DNA of 28,138 nucleotides from an uncultured bacterium (GTDB taxonomy: Bacteria > Verrucomicrobiota > Verrucomicrobiia > Opitutales > Intestinicryptomonadaceae), in the NCBI GenBank assembly GCA_905214995.1, contig CAJMOT010000015.1, positions 1 to 28,138 of the forward strand, written 5' to 3'. Both the position numbers and the translations under genes were made by a program. This document shows, piece by piece, positions 22,403-28,138 of this stretch. The notes beneath the pieces are model-generated. The model saw only the letters and a list, made by a program, of their open reading frames with translations. It was not told where the DNA came from and did no database searches. The first letter of the stretch is position 1; each line of letters opens with the position of its first letter.

Positions 22403-24565
22403 ATGAAGACGGTTTTGGCCTTTCTTGCGGCGTCTTTTGCGGGCGCCGCGCTCGCGGCGGGTTCCGCAAAAATAAAGAATTCCCACGCTGATCCGAAGTA
22501 CGGAAAGCCTGTGGAATTTGCGAAAGTCGCCGGAACGAAAGGAACCATGGCGCTCGAAATTTCCGGCGGAAAGCTCTACGCGCTCGAAAACGGCGGCCTT
22601 TCGGCATACGACATATCCGATCCGAAATCTCCGAGGCTTTTGGGCTCCGTCGGCGGCATGGGCAATGTCCGCCAGCTTAAAGTCTCGGGAAATACGGCGT
22701 TCGTGACCTCGCGCCAGTGCGGGCTCTGGTCGGTGGACGTCTCCGACCCGTCGTCGCCGAAAATCCTGTCGCACTTCGACACCGCGGAGATGGCTACCGG
22801 CCTCGACGTCGCGGACGGCCTCGCGTTTGTCGGAAATCGCGTGTTCGGGGTCCAGTGCGTTGACGTGTCGGATCCGTCGAAGATGCGGCACGTTTCTTCG
22901 GCCGTCACGCAGGAGTCGCAGTCGGTATATTATAAGGACGGCATAGTGTACAGCGGCGACTGGGGCGCGGGGGAGATCACGGCGATAGATTTTTCCGATC
23001 CCGTCAATCCCAAGATCATTTCAAAGACCCGCCTCGACGGGTACGGCGACGGGGTGGAAGTTGACGGAAGCTTTTTGTACGCCTCCACGGGGCAGCACAG
23101 GAAGAGCGGCCCGCCCGAATTGCGGCACGGCGCCGGGCACGGGCTCGAGATTTTCGACATCTCGGACGGCAGGAATCCCAAAAGAATTTCCCGCGCGGAG
23201 TTCCCGAACATATACTTTGGCCCGTGCGATTTTTGGACGCCGCGCGTTTCGGGCGATTATTGTTTCGCCTCGGACACCGTAAACGGCGTGTTTGTGCTCG
23301 ACATTTCCGACAAGTCCGCCCCGAAAATCGTTGGCAATTTCATTCTCCCGAAAGTCGCGCCCGACGACCCGTCTCTGAAAATTCCCTACAAGCGGATACT
23401 CGACCCTGAAATTCCCCAGGGCGACGCAGTGGCGTCCATCGCAGTCGGGGACGGGGCGCTGTATGTGGCGGGCAACTTTACGGGCATATATGTGGCGGAG
23501 TTCCCGGGAATTGCGAAGATTCGGGAGGAGCGTCCGGCGAAAGCCGCGGCGCGCCCGGGCGAGTATTCGCCAAAAATTCCGCGGGAGTTCGATTCTGCCG
23601 GAGCGGATCCCTCCAATCCCGTGCGCGCGGTCGCCGTAAACGGAGACTTCGCGTACGCCGCGGCGTCGCACAGGGGGGTTGAAATTTACGATCTTTCCGG
23701 CGGGAAAATCTCGCCTGCCGGCAGGATAGACTGCCGGTATGCCTCCGACGTGAAGGTCTCCGACGGCAGGCTCGCGGTCGCGCTCGGCTTTGACGGCGTC
23801 GGCATTTACGACATCTCCGGAAAGTTTGCGGCAAGCCCCAAGGAGATCGGGCGCATACCCGCGAATAAGGCGGGCGCGCCCTTCGTCCAAAACGTCTGGG
23901 CGTTCGACGGCTGCAAATTTATGGGCGTTTCGGGCGCGGGGATTTCCGTGGCGTTTTTCGACATATCGAATCCCGCCTCGCCGAAGAGGGTTTTTTCGCA
24001 GGCGGGCTCCCAGCTGCTCTACAATGATTACGGTTCCCGAAAGCTCGCGGCGGGCAGGTATTTCGCCCTCAACAGGCACTGCGGCGGGCGCATGATTTTC
24101 GACATGTCGGGCGCAAAACCCAAAACCGTCTTTTACGACGATCGCCCGCTATGCTCGCAGACGGGATCGGCGGCGGCGTTCGGCGGCAAAATTCTCACAA
24201 TGTTCCGCGGGGGATACGCGGTGGACGATCCTGCCGCCCCCGTGGAGAACGGAAAATTGAAGCGCGAAAAATTCCCGGGCGGCGGCGCCCTGCCGGCAGT
24301 TTCGGGCGGATCGTCGGAGATGGAGCGCGCGGAATTTCCGCAGGGCTCCGACGAGGGGCTCGCGATGTTCGACGAAAACTCCAAGAGGCTTGCGGTGGCA
24401 AACAGGATAACCGGAAAGACGAGCCTCTACGATTTTTCCGACGCCAAAGCTCCCAAACTTATAGGCCGGTGGGCGCTGCCCTCAAACCCGGGGGTTCCGG
24501 ATTTTTACAAGGGCAGGCTCGTCGTTCCGTGCGGGTACGCGGGATTGCTCATTGAGCGCAGGTAG
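22403..24565 (+). CDS. secreted LVIVD-repeat beta-propeller protein
   Basis: A 720-residue protein. MKTVLAFLAASFAGAALA is a clear signal peptide with cleavage near residue 19. At least six copies of an LVIVD-type motif follow, e.g. YDISDPKSPRLLGSV, VDVSDPSSPKILSHF, IDFSDPVNPKIIS, FDISDGRNPKRIS and LDISDKSAPKIVG, with more divergent copies in the C-terminal half (YDLSGGKISPAGR, FDISNPASPKRVF, YDFSDAKAPKLIG). Such repeats build beta-propellers, probably two here. They are found in periplasmic or surface proteins of Verrucomicrobia and Planctomycetes with unknown ligands. ATG at 22403 is preferred over TTG at 22394 because the signal peptide starts there and GGGGA lies just upstream. Plus-strand neighbours are separate units. 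Confidence 0.85.
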   Translation: MKTVLAFLAASFAGAALAAGSAKIKNSHADPKYGKPVEFAKVAGTKGTMALEISGGKLYALENGGLSAYDISDPKSPRLLGSVGGMGNVRQLKVSGNTAFVTSRQCGLWSVDVSDPSSPKILSHFDTAEMATGLDVADGLAFVGNRVFGVQCVDVSDPSKMRHVSSAVTQESQSVYYKDGIVYSGDWGAGEITAIDFSDPVNPKIISKTRLDGYGDGVEVDGSFLYASTGQHRKSGPPELRHGAGHGLEIFDISDGRNPKRISRAEFPNIYFGPCDFWTPRVSGDYCFASDTVNGVFVLDISDKSAPKIVGNFILPKVAPDDPSLKIPYKRILDPEIPQGDAVASIAVGDGALYVAGNFTGIYVAEFPGIAKIREERPAKAAARPGEYSPKIPREFDSAGADPSNPVRAVAVNGDFAYAAASHRGVEIYDLSGGKISPAGRIDCRYASDVKVSDGRLAVALGFDGVGIYDISGKFAASPKEIGRIPANKAGAPFVQNVWAFDGCKFMGVSGAGISVAFFDISNPASPKRVFSQAGSQLLYNDYGSRKLAAGRYFALNRHCGGRMIFDMSGAKPKTVFYDDRPLCSQTGSAAAFGGKILTMFRGGYAVDDPAAPVENGKLKREKFPGGGALPAVSGGSSEMERAEFPQGSDEGLAMFDENSKRLAVANRITGKTSLYDFSDAKAPKLIGRWALPSNPGVPDFYKGRLVVPCGYAGLLIERR

Positions 24566-24573
24566 CGGGGAAT

Positions 24574-24593
24574 CGGCGCGCCCAAGCGCGCCG
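24574..24593. terminator. GC-rich hairpin between convergent genes
   Basis: CGGCGCGC (24574-24581) and GCGCGCCG (24586-24593) pair perfectly around a CCAA loop, 9 bases after the propeller gene's stop. There is no T-run on either side, so intrinsic termination is not assured; the position between two convergent genes is the main support. Confidence 0.4.
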
Positions 24594-24631
24594 CGCGCTC
24601 CGCGCACGCCGCGGAAAATTTTGCGACGCCT

Positions 24632-25537
24632 CTAAAAGGAGAATCCCGCGTGCACGGAAAAGAACGGCGCGGCGTCGATCTCGTACTCTTCCGCCGAGCG
24701 CGAATTGCGGCGCATGTCGAGCTCCCGGTCGAAATTGCCGCCGACCGCCGCCGAGACGTACGCGCGCTCGGAAATATTGCAGGTCGCCCCGACCGAAAAC
24801 TGGTAAAACGAGTCCGAAACGCTCCGGCGGGCCCCTTCGCGCTCTTCGAGCCTATAATATGAATTCCTGTATTCGAAAACCGCGTTCAGGACGAGCGAGT
24901 TGTCGCCGAATACGTCGTAGAGCAGCGCCGCTCCCGAGAATGTGCGCAGTTTGAGCCTGTCGGATATGTTCCAGTCTATGAAGGCGACCGGCAGCCCTAT
25001 CCAGGTGTTGTCTACCCTCGAATAAGCTATCGCGCCGATGCCCGCCGTAAGGCTTTCGCAAAACGAATACGACGCCCCCGCGCCCGCGAACATCGAGCGC
25101 CCGCCCCAGAGCGATTCCCCGGCCTGCGCGCCGAAAGAGGCGCTCGCGATTCCGAACACCCCCCAACGCTCGTCGATTCTCGAGGCGTAAAACGCGAGGG
25201 CGGAGGTCTTATTCATTGAGGAAAACGGCGCGGCGTCGGAACTGAAGTCGTACCGGCTGTAAGTATAGTTGAGCGAGAGCGTCAGAAAGTGCCTGTCGGA
25301 ATACGCCCCCTGAAATTTGACGTTGGCGGACGCCGAGTAGACCCCGAGGTCCCCGCCGAGGCCGTCCGACATGTCCGCCGGCAGCGAGAATTCCCCCGAG
25401 GCGTCGGCGCTCACGCCCATTTTCCATTGGGGGGCCAGTATGTTTATCGGCGTCGGCCCGGAAGTGAGCATCTGCGCGCCCGATTGGCACGCGGCGGCGA
25501 GCGCCGCGGCGCAGAGGAAAATCTTCAAATTTTTCAT
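24632..25537 (-). CDS. outer-membrane beta-barrel protein, DUF6268-like
   Basis: A 301-residue protein with an N-terminal signal (KIFLCAAALAAACQSGAQM), probably cleaved by signal peptidase I after GAQ; the cysteine in AAACQS is a poor lipobox. The mature part is a series of alternating strands with aromatic ends (HFLTLSLNYTYSRYDF, MFAGAGASYSF, VNAVFEYRNSYYRL) and finishes with FFSVHAGFSF, a terminal phenylalanine as in outer-membrane barrels. The layout resembles the DUF6268 family. Its function is unknown; a porin-like or surface role is inferred. It converges with the propeller gene and diverges from pgi. Confidence 0.75.
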   Translation of the reverse strand: MKNLKIFLCAAALAAACQSGAQMLTSGPTPINILAPQWKMGVSADASGEFSLPADMSDGLGGDLGVYSASANVKFQGAYSDRHFLTLSLNYTYSRYDFSSDAAPFSSMNKTSALAFYASRIDERWGVFGIASASFGAQAGESLWGGRSMFAGAGASYSFCESLTAGIGAIAYSRVDNTWIGLPVAFIDWNISDRLKLRTFSGAALLYDVFGDNSLVLNAVFEYRNSYYRLEEREGARRSVSDSFYQFSVGATCNISERAYVSAAVGGNFDRELDMRRNSRSAEEYEIDAAPFFSVHAGFSF

Positions 25538-25617
25538 GGAGGTCTTTGTAGCGCGCTATGCGGGCGAAAATCAACCGAAATCGCGGCCGCCGGCGGTTTA
25601 GAGTCGCCACAAAACGT

Positions 25618-25645
25618 TTGACAAGCCCGCGCGCGCGGTTAATTT
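25618..25645 (+). promoter_or_regulatory. possible pgi promoter
   Basis: TTGACA at 25618-25623 is a perfect -35 box; 16 bases later TAATTT (25640-25645) is a weak -10 candidate. The transcript would start about 7 bases before the ATG at 25660, so the leader would be very short. Low certainty. Confidence 0.3.
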
Positions 25646-25659
25646 TCGCCTCTAATATT

Positions 25660-27225
25660 ATGTCTTGGGAACGCTATAAGAAATACTACCTCGGGCTTGA
25701 AAATCTGGGGTTCGGTTTGGACGTCAGCAGAGTCGGTTTCGACGACGCTTTTTTGGCATCTATGCAGGAGCCCGCGAAAGAGGCGTTCGCCTCTATGGTC
25801 GCGCTCGAGGCCGGCGCCATCGCCAATCCCGACGAAAACAGAATGGTCGGCCACTATTGGCTCCGCGCGCCGGAGCTCGCGCCAACCCCCGAAATCAGGG
25901 CGGAGATTGAAGGCAACATCTCCAAGATAGAGGATTTTGCCAAAAAGGTCCACAGCGGCGAAATCGCGGGCGCGGACGGGAAATTTGAAAATATCCTCTG
26001 CATAGGCATAGGCGGCTCTGCGCTCGGGCCCGAGTTCGTCTCGGAGGCTTTGGGCTCTCCGAAGACGGACAAGATGAAAGCGTTCTTCCTCGACAACACC
26101 GACCCCGACGGATACGACCTCGTATTCGACAAGCTCGAAGGAAAGCTTGGCAGGACGCTCGCGATAGTCACCTCCAAGTCCGGCGGAACCCCCGAGCCGC
26201 GCAACGCGATGATAGAGGCGCAGGCGCGGTGGGAAAAAGCGGGGCTCGACTTCGCCCGCCATGCGGTCGTCACTACGGGGACGGGAAGCAAGCTTTACAA
26301 CTACGCCAAGGAAAGGGGATTCGTCGAATTTTTCCCGATGTGGGACTGGGTGGGGGGCCGCACGAGCGAATTTGCGGCTGTCGGCCTTTTGCCTGCCGCC
26401 CTCCAGGGCATAGACATACGCGCCATGCTAAACGGCGCCGCCGGAATGGACGCCGCGACGAGGGTCGCCGACATGCTCAAAAACCCCTCGATGCTGCTTG
26501 CGCTCATGTGGTATAAATGCACTTCGGGCAAGGGGCTGAAAGACATGGTAATCCTTCCGTACAAGGACAGGCTGCTGCTCTTTTCGCGCTACCTCCAGCA
26601 GCTGATAATGGAGTCGTTGGGCAAGGAACTCGACCTCTCGGGCAAAAAGGTCGAGCAGGGCATTTCCGTCTACGGCAACAAGGGCTCCACCGACCAGCAC
26701 GCCTATGTGCAGCAGCTGCGCGACGGCATAGACAACTTCTTCATCACTTTTATAGAGGTGCTCAAAGACAGGCGCGGCGACAGCCCCGAAGTCGCCTCCG
26801 GCGAGACCAGCGGCGATTACTTGCAGGCGTTTTTGCTCGGCACGCGCGAGGCGATCTCCGCCAAGGGCAGGGATTGCATCACCGTCACGGTTGACGACGT
26901 CACCCCGTTTTCCGTCGGCGCGCTCATCGCGCTCTACGACCGCGCTGTTGGTTTTTACGCCAGCCTTGTCGGCATAAACGCCTACCACCAGCCCGGCGTC
27001 GAGGCGGGCAAGAAGGCCGCGAGCTCCATATTGGCAGTCAAGGCGAAAATCGTCGCCGCCCTTGCCGACAGGGAGGTTTCGGTCGATGAAATTGCCCGCG
27101 AAATAAATCTTGAAAACGAAAAAGAAATAGTATTTAAACTACTAATGCATCTTGCTTCGAATCCGTCGACGGGCGTCGCCTCTTCCGGCGTCGGCTTCGA
27201 TAGGAAATTTAGAAAAACCAAATAA
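25660..27225 (+). CDS. pgi: glucose-6-phosphate isomerase
   Basis: A 521-residue protein from the ATG at 25660 (MSWERYKKYYLG). The frame opens upstream, but those 34 residues are arginine-rich and lie in the gap after the divergent gene. It converts glucose 6-phosphate and fructose 6-phosphate in glycolysis and gluconeogenesis in the cytoplasm. Landmarks: IGIGGSALGPEF (115-126), TSKSGGTPEP (171-180), VGGRTS (231-236), the catalytic-glutamate region QQLIMESLGK (about 313-322) and GSTDQHAYVQQL (342-353). A C-terminal extra segment (about 460-515) ends with a winged-helix-like VDEIAREINLENEKEIVFKLL that is seen in PVC-type isomerases. The gene is intact and followed 21 bases later by a coiled-coil gene, probably the same transcript. 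Confidence 0.95.
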   Translation: MSWERYKKYYLGLENLGFGLDVSRVGFDDAFLASMQEPAKEAFASMVALEAGAIANPDENRMVGHYWLRAPELAPTPEIRAEIEGNISKIEDFAKKVHSGEIAGADGKFENILCIGIGGSALGPEFVSEALGSPKTDKMKAFFLDNTDPDGYDLVFDKLEGKLGRTLAIVTSKSGGTPEPRNAMIEAQARWEKAGLDFARHAVVTTGTGSKLYNYAKERGFVEFFPMWDWVGGRTSEFAAVGLLPAALQGIDIRAMLNGAAGMDAATRVADMLKNPSMLLALMWYKCTSGKGLKDMVILPYKDRLLLFSRYLQQLIMESLGKELDLSGKKVEQGISVYGNKGSTDQHAYVQQLRDGIDNFFITFIEVLKDRRGDSPEVASGETSGDYLQAFLLGTREAISAKGRDCITVTVDDVTPFSVGALIALYDRAVGFYASLVGINAYHQPGVEAGKKAASSILAVKAKIVAALADREVSVDEIAREINLENEKEIVFKLLMHLASNPSTGVASSGVGFDRKFRKTK

Positions 27226-27246
27226 CGATTATTCTCTACTCCAAAT

Positions 27247-28138
27247 ATGAAAGCAGCATCCATCTCCCTCAAAATTTTGGCGATTCTCGCGGCGTGCTTC
27301 TGCGTCTACGCGTGGGTTGACACGCGCGGCAAGATAAGCGGCGCCGAAGAGCTCATGAAGGACGTGCCGGGCGCGACCCTTCAGGAGAAGTCCTCCAACA
27401 TTCCGGGCATACTCTCCGAAAAGGCCAAGACCGAGAGCAGCAACAAGGCGTTCCGCGCCAGCGTGAGCTCGCTCGAAGCAAAGCTCAAGAGCGCGAATTC
27501 CGAGCTCGAAAGCGAGCGCGTCAAGAACGTCAAGGTAAACTCCGAGCTCACGAGCGCCAAGGCGCAAATCGCGACGCTCACCTCCGACGTCTCCAAGCTT
27601 AACGGGCAGGTTGCGCAGAAGAATTCCCTCATAGAGCAGTACACCAAGGAGCTCGCCGAAAAGAACGCGATGCTCGCCAACAACAACGAGACTGACGCCC
27701 TCAAAGAAAAGGTCGCCACTCTCGAAGCCCAGCTGAAGTCCAAGACCGACGAGCTCGCCGAAGCAAACAAAAAGGCAAAGCTCATGGAGATGGCGGAAGT
27801 CGTCGAAGTCATAGAAACCGACGCGAGCGGCAAAAAGGTAAAGAGGAAGGTCGTCAAGACCCCCTATATACCGACCGGAGACGTCGCCACCGTCGTCGCC
27901 GTCGACACCGTCAACGGCATGGTCAGCATCAACCGCGGTTCTAAGGCGGGCGTCAAGGAGTCCCAGAAAATCTTTCTCAAGCGCGAAGGCAAGCTCGTCT
28001 CCGAAATTCTCATAGCCGAGGCCGGCGACGACTTTTCCGTTGGCCTCATAAACCGCAATGTGGCGATTCCCGAAACCATCGAAGTCGGAGACCTCCTCGA
28101 GCTTGCGGCTCCCCAGCAGGCGGCCGACAATCCCGCTC
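27247..28138 (+). CDS. membrane-anchored coiled-coil protein, cut by the window end
   Basis: The frame opens at ATG 27247 and is still open at the window edge, giving at least 297 residues. Residues 8-24 (LKILAILAACFCVYAWV) are a membrane anchor, residues about 65-185 a long lysine-, glutamate- and serine-rich coiled coil, and residues about 205-290 a small beta-rich domain (VATVVAVDTVNGMVSINRG, GVKESQKIFLKREG, VGDLLEL) that recalls the barrel domains of cell-shape or secretion-linked proteins such as MreC, though no family is certain. Downstream of pgi with a 21-base gap, in the same transcription direction. Function unknown; periplasmic scaffold is the best inference. Confidence 0.75.
   Translation, partial: MKAASISLKILAILAACFCVYAWVDTRGKISGAEELMKDVPGATLQEKSSNIPGILSEKAKTESSNKAFRASVSSLEAKLKSANSELESERVKNVKVNSELTSAKAQIATLTSDVSKLNGQVAQKNSLIEQYTKELAEKNAMLANNNETDALKEKVATLEAQLKSKTDELAEANKKAKLMEMAEVVEVIETDASGKKVKRKVVKTPYIPTGDVATVVAVDTVNGMVSINRGSKAGVKESQKIFLKREGKLVSEILIAEAGDDFSVGLINRNVAIPETIEVGDLLELAAPQQAADNPA

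Noticed and set aside
1..28138. CRISPR array, tRNA or rRNA genes
   Set aside because: No regularly spaced repeats and no cloverleaf or rRNA-like segments were found on reading both strands.

Overview
The window looks like a Verrucomicrobiota-type (PVC superphylum) chromosome. The right end carries GC-rich housekeeping and envelope genes: ribosomal protein L28, a secreted LVIVD-repeat propeller, an outer-membrane beta-barrel protein, glucose-6-phosphate isomerase and a membrane-anchored coiled-coil protein. The style of the L28 and isomerase proteins suggests this group. No 16S gene or other decisive marker is present, so the taxonomy is an inference. Positions from about 1 to 21.2 kb are accessory DNA.

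Region 1 (about 361-5990, minus strand) is a tightly packed run of 17 small genes that reads as a prophage of a tailless, membrane-containing virus. Its anchor is a 284-residue protein resembling the double-jelly-roll major capsid protein of corticovirus PM2. Around it lie many proteins with single membrane segments (three of them only 29-40 residues and previously easy to overlook), a tail-collar-domain spike candidate, a GNAT-like protein, a possible spanin pair and a basic histone-tail-like protein. The run ends in a strong intrinsic terminator. A perfect 11-bp inverted repeat lies just upstream of its first gene, next to a divergent gene, and could be the lysogeny operator. No integrase, replication protein or intact packaging ATPase is visible; they may lie left of the window.

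Region 2 (about 6.1-8.65 kb) is a graveyard: an autotransporter barrel broken by two in-frame TGA codons, an N-terminal fragment of a TraD/HerA-like ATPase, and a plus-strand proline/asparagine-rich reading frame without a start and split by one TAA.

Region 3 (8.69-19.67 kb, minus strand) is a compact defence operon, in transcription order: SNF2-family helicase (frameshifted in a G4 run), Mrr-like restriction endonuclease, reverse transcriptase, type III methyltransferase Mod, nucleoside-deoxyribosyltransferase/TIR-like effector, type III restriction subunit Res. Helicase, Mod and Res form a type III-like restriction-modification scaffold; the endonuclease, reverse transcriptase and effector genes and the target-recognition part of Mod are visibly more AT-rich and look like acquired modules. 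This layered arrangement is the best candidate for an undescribed system in the window. A DUF4143-type ATPase is transcribed divergently from it.

Region 4 (21.9-28.1 kb) returns to core-type genes with terminators between units; the last gene runs off the window edge.
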